A stretch of 64,000 nucleotides of DNA from Candidatus Thiodiazotropha sp. LNASS1. GTDB lineage: Bacteria > Pseudomonadota > Gammaproteobacteria > Chromatiales > Chromatiaceae. Made by a program: the position numbers and the translations under genes. The notes under the pieces were generated by a model. The model had not been told where the DNA came from and did not search any database. It saw nothing but the letters and a program-made list of their open reading frames with translations. The stretch spans positions 2,170,001-2,234,000 of the forward strand of contig NZ_OZ156465.1 in assembly GCF_964212655.1 (NCBI RefSeq), in the 5' to 3' direction. Positions 18,711 to 28,650 of this stretch are shown in pieces. Positions within the stretch are counted from its first letter, which is position 1, and every line of letters begins with the position of its first letter.

Positions 18711-19349
18711 TCAGTCTGCCGCCCCTTCGCGATTGCTCAGTACAGAATCAATCAGGCCGTAGGCTACAGACTCCTCGCCTCCCATAAAATTATCGCGTTC
18801 GGTATCCTCCCCGATCTTCGCCAGACTCTGACCGGTATGATGGGCCAGGATGGAGTTCAAACGCTCCCGCAACAACAGAATCTCTTTCGCATGAATCTCT
18901 ATATCTGTCGCCTGTCCCTGGAAACCGCCCAGGGGTTGGTGGATCATCATACGGGAATTTGGCAGGCAATACCGCTTTCCCTTTGCGCCACCCGCCAATA
19001 ATAACGCCCCCATACTGGCTGCCTGACCGATACACATGGTACTGACATCAGGACGGACAAACTGCATGGTATCGTAGATAGAGAGGCCCGCAGTGACCGA
19101 TCCTCCAGGTGAATTGATATAGAGGTGAATATCCTTGTCAGGATTCTCCGACTCAAGAAACAGTAGCTGGGCAACAACCAGATTGGCCATATGATCTTCG
19201 ACCGGCCCAACCAGAAAGATAACCCGCTCCTTGAGCAGTCTCGAATAGATATCGAAAGAGCGCTCACCCCTGGCTGTCTGCTCAATGACAATCGGTACCA
19301 GACCAAGGTTTTGTGCATCCGGCATTCCTGATGAAAACTGTTCGTTCAT
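18711..19349 (-). CDS. clpP: ATP-dependent Clp protease proteolytic subunit
   Basis: ClpP forms the barrel-shaped peptidase of ClpXP. The 212-residue product carries the serine-protease triad S112 ([14 protein letters not shown]), H137 (MMIHQPLGG) and D186 ([11 protein letters not shown]), with the usual substrate-cleft motif [11 protein letters not shown]. The first 15 or so residues are a propeptide-like region. It starts 21 bases after tig and precedes clpX, the standard tig-clpP-clpX order, so all three likely share a transcript. Confidence 0.97.
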   Translation of the reverse strand: MNEQFSSGMPDAQNLGLVPIVIEQTARGERSFDIYSRLLKERVIFLVGPVEDHMANLVVAQLLFLESENPDKDIHLYINSPGGSVTAGLSIYDTMQFVRPDVSTMCIGQAASMGALLLAGGAKGKRYCLPNSRMMIHQPLGGFQGQATDIEIHAKEILLLRERLNSILAHHTGQSLAKIGEDTERDNFMGGEESVAYGLIDSVLSNREGAAD

Positions 19350-19370
19350 AGCTGCTTTTTTTCCTCAGGG

Positions 19371-20657
19371 TCAACCCTGCTCTGTCAACGCGGTGAATGT
19401 GGTCTCATCATCCACTACTTCCACCTGCTCTATGACCCAGTCGACTACCTGGTCTTCCAAAACCACGTTCTGTACCGAAGCCAATTGTTGTTGATTGCCA
19501 TAGTAGAACTTGACAACCTCTTCCGGCTGCTCGTAGCTGGCCGCATACTCCTCAATTGTCTGGCGTACACGATCGTTATCGACCTGAATCTCGTTTTGTT
19601 TAATGATCTCACCAATCAACAGGCCCAGGGTTACACGCCGCCTGGCCTGATCTTCAAACATCTCACGGGGCAATTCGAAACTACCGGCTCCCTGTCCCAT
19701 CTGTTCCCGAGTCTGTTTACGCAGCGCCTCGATCTCCTCCTCTATCAGCGCCTTGGGAATGTCGATCTTGTTCTGCTCGAATATAAGATCCATCGCCTGA
19801 CTCTTTATCCGAGCCTTGACACGCTGTGAAAGTTCACGCCGCATGTTTTCCTGGATATCTTCCTTCAGTTTATCCACACCTTCACCGGCGCCAAAGTCCT
19901 TGGCGAAATCATCATCGACTTGGGGCAGCACTTCTTCCGCAACCTCATTCACCTCGACTTCGAACGTTACCGGTTTTCCCGCCAGATCTTCCACCCGGTA
20001 ATCCTCGGGGAATTGCAGGTCAATGGAGCGTTTCTCCTCTTTGACCATTCCCACCAGACCACTCTCAAAGCCCTCGATCATCCGATTGGAACCAAGCACG
20101 AGATCCACGTTTTCGGCACTGCCGCCTTCGAACACCTCCCCGTCGACCAAACCCTTGAAGCTGATCTTCACTTGATCACCCTCGGCAGCGGCACGGTCTA
20201 CGTTGTTCCAGGTAGCACGCTGTTTGCGCAGTTTTTCGATCATATCCTCGACATCCTGCGCGGTGATCTCGGCAACGGGCTGCTTGATCTCTCCCGTGAG
20301 TTCGGTCAATTTGATATCAGGCATAACCTCCAGGGTGGCCACATAACTGAACAACCCCTCTTCGGTGCTCTCTTTGGGCTCGATCTTCGGCATCCCCGCG
20401 GGTTGCAGCTTCTCCTGCTGGATCGCCTCCTGGTAGCTGCTCTCGATCATTTGACCATAGACCTCCTGCAGGACCTGGCCACCGTAATTTCGGCGCAACA
20501 GATTCATAGGTACTTTTCCCGGACGAAAGCCATCCAGTTTGGCGGTTCGACCAATCTGCTTCAGACGCTTGGTGACCTCCACCTCGATCTGCTCAGCCGG
20601 CAATTCGACCGTAACGCGTCGCTCTAGCCCTTCACCCGATTCCACCGAAACTTGCAT
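19371..20657 (-). CDS. tig: Trigger factor, ribosome-associated chaperone
   Basis: Trigger factor binds at the ribosome exit and shields nascent chains. The 428-residue product has the ribosome-docking signature GFRPGKVP at 43-50, the FKBP-type prolyl isomerase domain around 150-245 (GDQVKISFKGLVDGEVFEGG, IEGFESGLVGM), and the long helical C-terminal domain. The ATG at 20657 has AGGAGA seven bases upstream. It is the first protein gene after tRNA-Leu and leads the tig-clpP-clpX series. Confidence 0.97.
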   Translation of the reverse strand: MQVSVESGEGLERRVTVELPAEQIEVEVTKRLKQIGRTAKLDGFRPGKVPMNLLRRNYGGQVLQEVYGQMIESSYQEAIQQEKLQPAGMPKIEPKESTEEGLFSYVATLEVMPDIKLTELTGEIKQPVAEITAQDVEDMIEKLRKQRATWNNVDRAAAEGDQVKISFKGLVDGEVFEGGSAENVDLVLGSNRMIEGFESGLVGMVKEEKRSIDLQFPEDYRVEDLAGKPVTFEVEVNEVAEEVLPQVDDDFAKDFGAGEGVDKLKEDIQENMRRELSQRVKARIKSQAMDLIFEQNKIDIPKALIEEEIEALRKQTREQMGQGAGSFELPREMFEDQARRRVTLGLLIGEIIKQNEIQVDNDRVRQTIEEYAASYEQPEEVVKFYYGNQQQLASVQNVVLEDQVVDWVIEQVEVVDDETTFTALTEQG

Positions 20658-20750
20658 GGTTCTTCTCCTGACAGCCTTGATCTGTCACTATATATTTGTA
20701 AAAACTGGAAATATCCTGGAAATTGCAATTGGCAATCACGAGGAAAAAAC

Positions 20751-20835
<85 letters not shown>

Positions 20836-20886
20836 TTGCAGCTTGGACGCGGTAAAAAAACACCATAGCCCTGCTGTGAACTGACC

Positions 20887-20916
20887 ATTATAGCGATGAA
20901 CGGTGGAAGTCTCCAA
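20887..20916 (-). promoter_or_regulatory. Probable sigma-70 promoter of tRNA-Leu (and possibly tig)
   Basis: Leftward, TTGGAG (20916-20911), an 18-base spacer and a perfect TATAAT (20892-20887) lie about 50 bases before the mature tRNA 5' end. The -35 is weak and the spacing one base long, but the -10 is exact. Confidence 0.5.
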
Positions 20917-21066
20917 GCCAATTGCTTCTAAACAGCGTTATCCGCCTATTGCCACTGGCCTGAAATCATGCTGTGCCACTTCATTGCTGCGATCTATCCA
21001 TCATGCAATTAGACGGCCTTGTTGAGCCCATGCGGCAGATACCACCAGACCTGCGTGGGATGTCGC

Positions 21067-23319
21067 TTAACTGCCCACCTCAACCCTGTCGACACGTTGA
21101 AAACCACGAGGAAGCTTACCCCCCCTACGTCCACGTTCACCTTGATAACCATCCAGGTCTGACGGCTTGAGTACGATATACCGTTTGCCTGCATGGGCGG
21201 TAAGGCTGGCACCTTGGGGCACCACTGCCAGAGCGACCACGAACTCCTCCCTCGAAGCCACACGCTTGGCGGGAATACCGATAATCTTGTTGCCCTTGCC
21301 ACGCGCGAGTTGCGGCAGTTCGGAGAGAGGGAAAACCAGCATGCGGCCCTCATTGGAGATAGCAACGACTCTATCATGACTATGGTCCGATATGACGCCA
21401 GGCTGCAGAACCCGGGCCCCTTTCGGCAACGACAACAGGGCCTTGCCGGATTTATTCTTGGCCAGCATATCGGATAGTTTAACCCGAAATCCATAACCCG
21501 CATCGGAGGCAAGCAGATATTCCCCATCAGGATCGCCACCGACAACAGCCATGAAAGTCGCACCGGCAGCCGGTGAGAGACGGCCAGTCAGGGGTTCTCC
21601 CTGACTGCGGGCGGAAGGCAGGGTATGGGCCAGCAGTGAATAGCTACGCCCGTTGGAATCGACAAATACCGCCTGTTGATTGCTGCGCAAACGCGCTGCG
21701 GCCAAAAAGTTGTCACCCGCCCGGTAGTTGAGTGTCGCCGGATCGATTTCATGGCCCTTGGCGGTACGCGCCCACCCCTTTTCGGACAACACCACGGTAA
21801 CCGCCTCACTCGGGGTCAGGTCGGTCTCCGCCAGCGCCTCCGCCGACTCACGCCGAACAATGGGTGAGCGGCGTTGATCCCCATACTGTTCAGCATCGGC
21901 CTTGAGTTCCTTGCGAATCAGGGTACGCAGCCGTTGGTTGGAACCGAGAGTCAATTCCAGAGACTTTCGTTCCTGCTCCAACTCATCCTGTTCGCCGCGA
22001 ATCTTGATCTCTTCCAGCTTGGCCAGATGGCGCAGGCGCAGGTTGAGGATCGCTTCTGCCTGAGTCTCCGAGAGGGAGAATCTTCTGATCAACTCGGCCT
22101 TCGGATCCTCCTCATGGCGGATAATGGCGATCACCTCGTCGATATTGAGGTAAGCGATCATCAAGCCCTCTAGGATATGCAGACGATCCAACACCTGGTC
22201 CAACCGATACTGCAGACGCCTGCGCACTGTTTCGGTGCGAAACTGCAACCACTCCTTGAGCAGGGAGCGAAGATCCTTGACCGCCGGTCGTCCATTGATA
22301 CCGATCAGGTTCATATTCACCCGATAGGTCCGTTCCAGATCGGTGGTCGCGAAAAGGTGCGACATAACCCGTTCCACATCGACCCGGTTGGAGCGCGGCA
22401 CGATCAGCAGGCGGGTCGGATTCTCATGATCCGACTCATCTCGCAGATCGTCGACCATCGGCAGCTTTTTCGCCTGCATCTGGGAAGCAATCTGCTCCAG
22501 CACCTTGGCGCCGGAGACCTGATGCGGCAGGGCTGTGATGAGAATATCACCGTTCTCTCGTTCATATCGGGCACGCATACGTATCGAACCGCTGCCGTTT
22601 TCATAGATCTTCAGCAGCTCATCCGCCGGTGTGATGATCTCGGCTTCAGTGGGGTAGTCGGGCCCATGGATGTGCATCATCAATTCAGCAACAGTTGCCT
22701 TCGGCGACTCCAGCAGATGGATACAGGCGCTTACCACCTCCCGTAGATTGTGGGGTGGAATATCGGTTGCCATGCCGACCGCGATGCCGGATGTACCATT
22801 GAGCAGCAGGTTCGGCACTCTGGCGGGCAGGATCGACGGTTCTTTGAGGGTGCCGTCGAAATTCGGCACCCACTCCACGGTACCCTGGCCAAGCTCTGAA
22901 AGCAGCAGCTGGGCGTAGGCGGTCAACCTCGACTCGGTGTATCGCATGGCCGCAAACGACTTGGGATCGTCCGCTGAACCCCAGTTACCCTGACCGTCGA
23001 CGAGCGGGTATCGATAGGAGAAGCCCTGCGCCATCAACACCATCGCTTCGTAACATGCAGTGTCGCCATGGGGATGGAATTTACCCAGCACATCACCCAC
23101 GGTACGGGCAGATTTCTTGAACTTTGCCGTGGCACTCAGCCCCAATTCCGACATGGCGTATACGATACGCCGCTGGACCGGTTTCAGACCGTCTCCGATG
23201 TTGGGCAGGGCGCGATCGAGAATCACATACATGGAGTAGTTGAGATAGGCCTGCTCGGTAAACTGGCTCAGCGGAACCTGTTCAATTCCCTCAAGGCTTT
23301 GGTCGATTGTGTCAGACAT
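21067..23319 (-). CDS. parC: DNA topoisomerase IV subunit A
   Basis: ParC is the DNA-cleaving subunit of topoisomerase IV, which decatenates daughter chromosomes. The 750-residue product has the catalytic tyrosine Y127 in [10 protein letters not shown], the winged-helix gate region [17 protein letters not shown], and a C-terminal beta-pinwheel. It is ParC rather than GyrA because it resembles ParC at the N-terminus ([22 protein letters not shown]) and lacks the GyrA box. The start at 23319 (MSDTIDQ) has AGGACA seven bases upstream; an earlier in-frame start at 23346 lacks a site. The quinolone-contact position equal to E. coli Ser80 is threonine here (T87), while Glu84 is conserved (E91). No parE lies nearby. 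The 231 bases between its stop and tRNA-Leu show only the promoter listed. Confidence 0.96.
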   Translation of the reverse strand: MSDTIDQSLEGIEQVPLSQFTEQAYLNYSMYVILDRALPNIGDGLKPVQRRIVYAMSELGLSATAKFKKSARTVGDVLGKFHPHGDTACYEAMVLMAQGFSYRYPLVDGQGNWGSADDPKSFAAMRYTESRLTAYAQLLLSELGQGTVEWVPNFDGTLKEPSILPARVPNLLLNGTSGIAVGMATDIPPHNLREVVSACIHLLESPKATVAELMMHIHGPDYPTEAEIITPADELLKIYENGSGSIRMRARYERENGDILITALPHQVSGAKVLEQIASQMQAKKLPMVDDLRDESDHENPTRLLIVPRSNRVDVERVMSHLFATTDLERTYRVNMNLIGINGRPAVKDLRSLLKEWLQFRTETVRRRLQYRLDQVLDRLHILEGLMIAYLNIDEVIAIIRHEEDPKAELIRRFSLSETQAEAILNLRLRHLAKLEEIKIRGEQDELEQERKSLELTLGSNQRLRTLIRKELKADAEQYGDQRRSPIVRRESAEALAETDLTPSEAVTVVLSEKGWARTAKGHEIDPATLNYRAGDNFLAAARLRSNQQAVFVDSNGRSYSLLAHTLPSARSQGEPLTGRLSPAAGATFMAVVGGDPDGEYLLASDAGYGFRVKLSDMLAKNKSGKALLSLPKGARVLQPGVISDHSHDRVVAISNEGRMLVFPLSELPQLARGKGNKIIGIPAKRVASREEFVVALAVVPQGASLTAHAGKRYIVLKPSDLDGYQGERGRRGGKLPRGFQRVDRVEVGS

Positions 23320-23702
23320 ATATTGTCCTATCTGATTCCGGGTCACTGACTTGGAGAGCGAGGCCAGATCATACGGAAAGCTGCGAAGTTAGGGAATAGC
23401 TTCGACGAGGGCGTCGGATAGCCGGTGCAACAATCCCAGAATCAGAGAAACACCCCCTCCCGCCGACATCAATCTGACGGGAGACTCCGCCAGCGAATGT
23501 CAGAGGGGTATCTTTCGGCTAAGTTCGATATGGGTGGATAATAGGATAGTGATACACATTTCGGGCGACATCCGACCATCGTCATCCGCCCCTCGCCATG
23601 ATTTCCCTCAATGAGTATCATTCATCTATTCCGCATCTACAGACCGAACAGCTTTCAGCCGGGGTTGAAGTGCTGACCGACAGACACCACACAGGAAAAA
23701 CA
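23320..23702. other. Intergenic gap between divergent parC and the SnoaL-like gene
   Basis: The 383 bases hold the ribosome site of parC at the left and AGGAAA before the gene at 23703. A loose inverted pair CTGAC/GTCAG occurs near 23475-23505. I see no RNA gene, repeat or convincing small gene. Confidence 0.4.
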
Positions 23703-24119
23703 ATGAGCAACCCATATACCACACCGCAAGATGCCGAAGACGCCTACTACGACGCTATAGAAGAGAAGGATCTGCAGGCATTCATGGAGGTCTGGGAGGA
23801 GTGCGAAGAGGTGCTCTGTCTATTGCCGATGATGGCCGCGCAAAGAGGTAAAGATGCGATCAGAAAGCTTTGGGAACCACTGATGCAAAGTGATGTTAGC
23901 CTAGACATCCAGACCAAACATCTGGCATGGGTCGAAACCCCCGATATTGCTATCCACCTGATTGAGGAGCTGGTGAAAAGCCCCGGGCAGGATGAGCCAC
24001 AACCTGTCTACGCCACCAACATCTTCCGTAAAACCGGAGAGGGTTGGCGACTGCTGATGCATCAGAACTCACCCACCCCTCCACCACCCGGCCTGCATGT
24101 CCCGGGGATGGAGATGTGA
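23703..24119 (+). CDS. SnoaL-like (NTF2 fold) protein
   Basis: The 138-residue product resembles the NTF2/SnoaL (DUF4440) fold: an N-terminal helix pair (DAEDAYYDAIEEKDLQAFMEV), then GKDAIRKLWEPLM, and a C-terminal strand ending NIFRKTGEGWRLLMHQNS. Such proteins use the cone-shaped pocket either as small enzymes or as ligand-binding modules; nothing here shows which. The tail is proline-rich (SPTPPPPGLHVPG). The start at 23703 (MSNPYTTPQ) has AGGAAA upstream and was chosen over an in-frame ATG at 23598. Its stop overlaps the start of the thioesterase gene (TGATG), so the two are translationally coupled. Confidence 0.82.
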   Translation: MSNPYTTPQDAEDAYYDAIEEKDLQAFMEVWEECEEVLCLLPMMAAQRGKDAIRKLWEPLMQSDVSLDIQTKHLAWVETPDIAIHLIEELVKSPGQDEPQPVYATNIFRKTGEGWRLLMHQNSPTPPPPGLHVPGMEM

Positions 24120-24469
24120 TGGAAAACCATAAGCTGGTCATACCCCAACATCTCAACCAATACGGCTACCTCTTTGGCGGTAATCTGCTGCAATGGGTGG
24201 ATGAATACGCCTGGATAGCCGCGGTTCATGACTATCCCGGACGACGATTCGTCACCATCGGCATGGATCGCGTGGAATTTCATCGCAGTGTGCGAAAAGG
24301 GACCATTCTTCGCTTCGATATCCAACAAAGCCACAAAGGGCTGACATCCGTGCAATACCTGGCCAAGGTGTTTGCCCAGGATCCTGAGAGCGGCAAGGAA
24401 GAGAGTGTCTTCACCACCACGATCACCTATGTCTGCCTGGACGATCAGGGAAAGAAGCAGCCCATTTGA
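24119..24469 (+). CDS. Hotdog-fold acyl-CoA thioesterase (YciA/4HBT-like)
   Basis: The 116-residue product has the single hotdog domain of small acyl-CoA thioesterases, which cleave acyl-CoA to free acid and CoA in the cytoplasm. The characteristic segment is HLNQYGYLFGGNLLQWVDEYA, with the conserved N, G-LFGG and D/E residues at the catalytic turn, followed by the long central strand region FVTIGMDRVEFHRSVRKGTIL. It begins within the stop codon of the SnoaL-like gene, suggesting a two-gene operon. The acyl substrate cannot be told from sequence. Confidence 0.88.
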   Translation: MENHKLVIPQHLNQYGYLFGGNLLQWVDEYAWIAAVHDYPGRRFVTIGMDRVEFHRSVRKGTILRFDIQQSHKGLTSVQYLAKVFAQDPESGKEESVFTTTITYVCLDDQGKKQPI

Positions 24470-24572
24470 TAAGCGCCAATTCACGCCAATCGATTCCGGC
24501 GAGGTGAGCCCTATTTTGCGTACATTGGCGGTGATTTACGTTATTTGCGGCTTCCCCCTCAACTGGGGCCTG

Positions 24573-26144
24573 TCAATCATCCTCAGCATCGGATAGGGCT
24601 GCCTTACGAAACACCGGCAGATCCGGGCTCTGCTCTTCCTCGAGCTCGACCTTCTCGATTTTCTCGAAGCGATTGGTGATCTTGCGTGCTGAGATATTGA
24701 CGTCACTGACGTCCTGGTGGGCCTGGCCGATGTGCCTCGCCAGGTTATCCATGCGGTTTTGAAAACGACCGAAATCCTTCGACAGGGCGCGCAGATGCTC
24801 CTGGATGATATGCACCTGCTCCCGGGTGGCCGCATCCTTGAGTACGGCGCGGGCGGTGGTGAGAATCGCCATCATGGTGGTCGGCGATACCAGCCAGACC
24901 CGTTTGCGGAACGCCTCCTCCACCAGATCGGGGAAGTGGGCATGGATCTCAGCGAATACCGCCTCCGCAGGGATAAACATCACTGCCCCATCTGAGGTCT
25001 CTCCTGGGATGATGTAACGGGATGCAATATCCTCCATGTGTTTTTTGATATCGTTGCGGAACTGCCGTTGCGCCTGAACACGCTCCGTTTCCGCCAGCTG
25101 GTCATCCAGCATGCGCTGATAGGACTCCAGTGGAAACTTGGCATCGATCACCACATTGCCCGTGGGATCGGGCAGAAACAGCACGCAGTCCGCCCGCCGG
25201 CCATTGCTCAAGGTGTGTTGCAGGGCAAAACCCGATTCCGGCATCACATTGCGTACCAGCGCCGACAGCTGCACCTCACCGAAGGCGCCACGGGAACGTT
25301 TATCCGCAAGTACTTCCTGCAGGCTGACCACATTGGTGGAGAGTTCAGTGATCTTCTTCTGCGCCTCATCGATACGGGTCAGGTGTGTGAGTACTTGATT
25401 GAAGGTCTCCGTGGTCTTCTCAAAACCCTCGTTGAGGCGTTTCTCCACCTGGCCGCTTATCTCCTTGAGCCGATTGTCAGTTGTTTCTGTCAGGCCCTGC
25501 ACCTTCTTTCCCAGATTGTCAGCGTGCTGGGTCAACGCCTCAGCCACCTGTTTACGCACCTCGCCCATCCCGGATTGCAGGGTTTCATGCTGCTGTCGCA
25601 TGGTCTCCAGTTGACGTTCGTCGAAGGCCTCGCGATGCCGCACCAGAGACTGCGCCAGGGATTCACGCAGCTCGCCAAGTTTCTCCTGCTGTTGCAGTCT
25701 GCCCTCTCCCAGGCCCTGTGTAACCGCTTTTTTCAACCCTTCGAACTGTTCCAGCAATTCAAGCCGCAGACGCCCGGTACCCTCGGAGAGGTGTTGCTGC
25801 ATCTCGCCATAGCGTCGCTCCATACCCTGATAGAGTTTGTCTGACCGTTCCATTTGGGTCTGCTGCATCCCGTGCAGCAGGCGCTGCTGGGCCAACGTGC
25901 CACGGGCGATCCGCTCGGTCATCAGGTCGCGCAATTCGCTCTGCTCCCGGGTGTAGTGGCGTTCCTGCGCATGCAGTGACTCCAGCAGCGCCTGCTGATG
26001 GTGAATACGGGCGCGCTGTTCACGCTGCTGGGTATCGAGCAGCCGCGCCAGCCAATAGAGCACCCAGCCCAGCAGTATGAGGCAGACGAATCCGAGGATC
26101 AGCAATACCTGCAGCAGGGTCGAAGCTTGGGTAAACCATTCCAT
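24573..26144 (-). CDS. rmuC: DNA recombination protein RmuC
   Basis: RmuC is a poorly understood membrane-anchored protein that limits rearrangements at inverted repeats and contains a nuclease-like core. The product of about 523 residues has one N-terminal helix (LLQVLLILGFVCLILLGWVLYWL), a long coiled coil up to about 280 with many Gln/Glu/Leu residues, and then the RmuC domain with SRGAFGEVQLSALVRNVMPE, DAKFPLESYQRML and FIPAEAVFAEI. The start at 26144 gives the helix at once; in-frame ATGs at 26162 and 26225 are possible. It is divergent from mtaB. Confidence 0.93.
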   Translation of the reverse strand: MEWFTQASTLLQVLLILGFVCLILLGWVLYWLARLLDTQQREQRARIHHQQALLESLHAQERHYTREQSELRDLMTERIARGTLAQQRLLHGMQQTQMERSDKLYQGMERRYGEMQQHLSEGTGRLRLELLEQFEGLKKAVTQGLGEGRLQQQEKLGELRESLAQSLVRHREAFDERQLETMRQQHETLQSGMGEVRKQVAEALTQHADNLGKKVQGLTETTDNRLKEISGQVEKRLNEGFEKTTETFNQVLTHLTRIDEAQKKITELSTNVVSLQEVLADKRSRGAFGEVQLSALVRNVMPESGFALQHTLSNGRRADCVLFLPDPTGNVVIDAKFPLESYQRMLDDQLAETERVQAQRQFRNDIKKHMEDIASRYIIPGETSDGAVMFIPAEAVFAEIHAHFPDLVEEAFRKRVWLVSPTTMMAILTTARAVLKDAATREQVHIIQEHLRALSKDFGRFQNRMDNLARHIGQAHQDVSDVNISARKITNRFEKIEKVELEEEQSPDLPVFRKAALSDAEDD

Positions 26145-26264
26145 GACAGAACTATACCCCATCCGGTGACTCAAAACCTGAGTCCGTGCTTGCATCCGAG
26201 CAGTGCAGACATTACCTTTGCCCACCAGTCAAACCCCATAGATACACTTCTGGACCGATCTCAC

Positions 26265-27578
26265 ATGCGCATACACCTGATGACATTGGGCTGCCGTCTC
26301 AACGAGGCGGAGATGGAGACCTGGAGCCGCGACTTTCAGCTCCTTGGCCACGCCATGACAAAACAGGTGGAAGAGGCTGACCTGCTTGTGGTGAATACCT
26401 GTGCCGTAACCGAAGAGGCGGTACGTAAATCGCGTAAGTTGCTAAGTCGCAGCAGCCGGCAAAATCCGAATGCCCGTCTGGTTGTCAGCGGCTGCTATGC
26501 ATCATTGAATCCCGATGCCGCGGCGGAGATAGAGGGTGTGGATCTGGTGATAAACAATCAGGATAAAGGACGGCTGGTGGAGATTGTCAGCGAGAGACTC
26601 GATCTTAGCGTGATGCCCCAGAGCGCCACCGAACCGGACGCCACAGGTCTGCTCTCAAGGGGACACCAGCGCGCTTTCATCAAGGTCCAGGACGGTTGTC
26701 GCTATCGCTGCAGCTTCTGCATCGTTACCCTGGCCAGGGGTGAAGAGTGCAGTCGCCCGGCTGCTGAGATCATTGCCGAGATAAACCAGCTGCAGAACCA
26801 GGGGATTCAGGAAGCGGTACTGACCGGGGTCCATATCGGGGGTTATGGCGCCGATATAGACGCTTCCATTGCCGAATTGATCCGCCGGATTTTGCGGGAG
26901 ACGGATATCCCCCGCCTGCGTATCGGCTCCATCGAACCCTGGGACCTACCCGAAGATTTCTGGACCCTGTTCGACAACCCCCGCTTTATGCCTCACCTGC
27001 ACCTGCCTTTGCAGAGCGGATCGGACAGTGTACTGAGACGCATGGCCAGGCGTTGTCGCAGGGATGAGTATCGCCGATTGGTCGATCAGGCCAGAGAACA
27101 TGTTCCGGATATCAATATCACCACCGATATCATCGTCGGCTTCCCCGGTGAGACTGAAGAGGAGTGGCAGGAAACCCTCGAATTCGTCGAAGAGATCGGT
27201 TTCGGCGACCTGCATATCTTCGCCTATTCCCCCCGTCAGGGCACCAAGGCCGCCAGCCTGCCGGGGGTGCTCAGTCGGGAAACCAAGCGGCAACGCAGTC
27301 AAGCGCTGCATCAACTGGGTGAGCGATTGAAACGAAAGGCGCTGCAGCACCACCTCGGCCATACCCTGCCGATCCTGATCGAAGGCGGTGATGAGCATGG
27401 CTGGGGAGGTTACACTCCCAACTATCTGCGGGTAAAGGCAACAGAGCCCGGCGGAGTCGATTTGAAAAACCGCATCGTCAAGGTATTGATAAGCGGTATC
27501 GATGAGGCGTCGTTGCAGTTACAGGGGGCGGTCCGGAACATAGAGGTCGAGCGCACCCCCGGGACACTGAAAAGATAG
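26265..27578 (+). CDS. mtaB: tRNA N6-threonylcarbamoyladenosine 2-methylthiotransferase MtaB
   Basis: MtaB is a radical-SAM enzyme that adds a methylthio group to t6A37 in tRNAs reading ANN codons. The 437-residue product has the three N-terminal cysteines that bind the auxiliary cluster (C10 in MTLGCRLN, C46 in NTCAVTEE, C77 in SGCYAS). The radical-SAM motif is CRYRCSFC (C145, C149, C152), and a C-terminal TRAM-like part is present. LGCRLN instead of the MiaB pattern, together with the length, points to the MtaB class. ATG 26265 is the only start that places the first cysteine correctly; no strong ribosome site precedes it. Confidence 0.93.
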   Translation: MRIHLMTLGCRLNEAEMETWSRDFQLLGHAMTKQVEEADLLVVNTCAVTEEAVRKSRKLLSRSSRQNPNARLVVSGCYASLNPDAAAEIEGVDLVINNQDKGRLVEIVSERLDLSVMPQSATEPDATGLLSRGHQRAFIKVQDGCRYRCSFCIVTLARGEECSRPAAEIIAEINQLQNQGIQEAVLTGVHIGGYGADIDASIAELIRRILRETDIPRLRIGSIEPWDLPEDFWTLFDNPRFMPHLHLPLQSGSDSVLRRMARRCRRDEYRRLVDQAREHVPDINITTDIIVGFPGETEEEWQETLEFVEEIGFGDLHIFAYSPRQGTKAASLPGVLSRETKRQRSQALHQLGERLKRKALQHHLGHTLPILIEGGDEHGWGGYTPNYLRVKATEPGGVDLKNRIVKVLISGIDEASLQLQGAVRNIEVERTPGTLKR

Positions 27579-27607
27579 CCTGAACGCAGCCGAAGATGCG
27601 TTCAGGC
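27578..27607. terminator. Hairpin between convergent mtaB and lipoprotein genes
   Basis: GCCTGAACGCA (27578-27588) pairs perfectly with TGCGTTCAGGC (27597-27607) over 11 base pairs with an eight-base loop. It starts on the last base of the mtaB stop. Leftward it is followed by TATCTTTTC, a poor T run; it may serve both genes. Confidence 0.6.
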
Positions 27608-27621
27608 CATTGTCCGTAGAC

Positions 27622-28527
27622 TTACCAGTTGTAAGTTGTACCTACCCCGTCGACGGTAACGGTATATGCACTGCAATTGTCGAAACTGGCCGTGGCGAAG
27701 CTGCCACTGCCACCACTCAGGGTAAGCATGCCACTGCCGGGAACGGCTTCCGCGCAATCGTAGGTGAGTGGCTGGGAGGTTGTCACATCGACCCGTCCGT
27801 GATCCGGATCATAGAAGGTCATACTGACATAGAACCCAGAAAACTCATTGCCGCTTACCGATAGATCCTCCACACGATAGATCCTGCCGTCGATCCCGGT
27901 GAAATCAGATGTCATGGAGCAGGCCACGGAGGCGCTGGAGATATTGCTGCAGGCAAGGGTCAGGTTAATCGCCTGTGATTCACCGATGTAGGTGACAGTG
28001 ACATTGAAAACCATGCGCAAACTGTCGGTACCGGTATTGGCGCTGAAAGTAACCGCACCATTGATCACCAATGTGCCGCCATCCATGTCACTCAGGGCAC
28101 AGTTGGTGAAGCTAATGCTGCCTTCGGTCTCGGCCTCATTGGTATCCGCAATCGCACGGCCGCCCGCATCACAGATCTCCGCCGTCAAGTCGGTCGTTTT
28201 GGCGGCATTGGGACTTCTCAGCCGGTCTATCCACTGGGCAATCCTAGGGGCCACTTCCATAAGCTTGGAAGCGGCAGTCTCCTGTGGACGCATCGCAACT
28301 TCCGACAAGGCATCCGAGACGACCGCTTGTTGTGTGCCTGAAGCCGCTCCTGTGGTGAGGTCCTTGGCATTCGACGCATCGATGGTGGCTTCCGCAGTCG
28401 AGCCGGTGTAGATCGTACCGCCCGACGAGGTGGAACCGTCGCTATCGCCACCGCCACCACCACCGCATCCCTGTAGCAGCAGTAGCGAAAAAAGCAGACT
28501 GATTAAACGAATCGATAAGTGTTTCAT
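27622..28527 (-). CDS. Predicted outer-membrane or periplasmic lipoprotein, function unknown
   Basis: The 301-residue product starts with a lipoprotein signal (MKHLSIRLISLLFSLLLLQG) and lipobox cysteine C21, followed by six glycines and a Ser/Thr/Gly/Asp linker, a form common in gammaproteobacterial lipoproteins. The rest is a helical stretch (about 60-120) and then Thr/Ser-rich beta structure with paired cysteines (ICDAGG, FTNCAL, LACSN, ACSMTS, YDCAEA, DNCSAY) that probably form disulfides. I do not recognise a domain. ATG 28527 has AGGAA nine bases upstream. The run of six glycine codons could be prone to slippage. Confidence 0.8.
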   Translation of the reverse strand: MKHLSIRLISLLFSLLLLQGCGGGGGGDSDGSTSSGGTIYTGSTAEATIDASNAKDLTTGAASGTQQAVVSDALSEVAMRPQETAASKLMEVAPRIAQWIDRLRSPNAAKTTDLTAEICDAGGRAIADTNEAETEGSISFTNCALSDMDGGTLVINGAVTFSANTGTDSLRMVFNVTVTYIGESQAINLTLACSNISSASVACSMTSDFTGIDGRIYRVEDLSVSGNEFSGFYVSMTFYDPDHGRVDVTTSQPLTYDCAEAVPGSGMLTLSGGSGSFATASFDNCSAYTVTVDGVGTTYNW

Positions 28528-28650
28528 GATTTTAATTCCTGTATCCTTTCCTTTTAAGCCCATAAATTATATATGGTTTTAACCCTCGGTACCCGGTGTC
28601 GGCGAAAGGACTATATGATTTTTTTGGCCGGTGTCACAAATGAATCGGAT

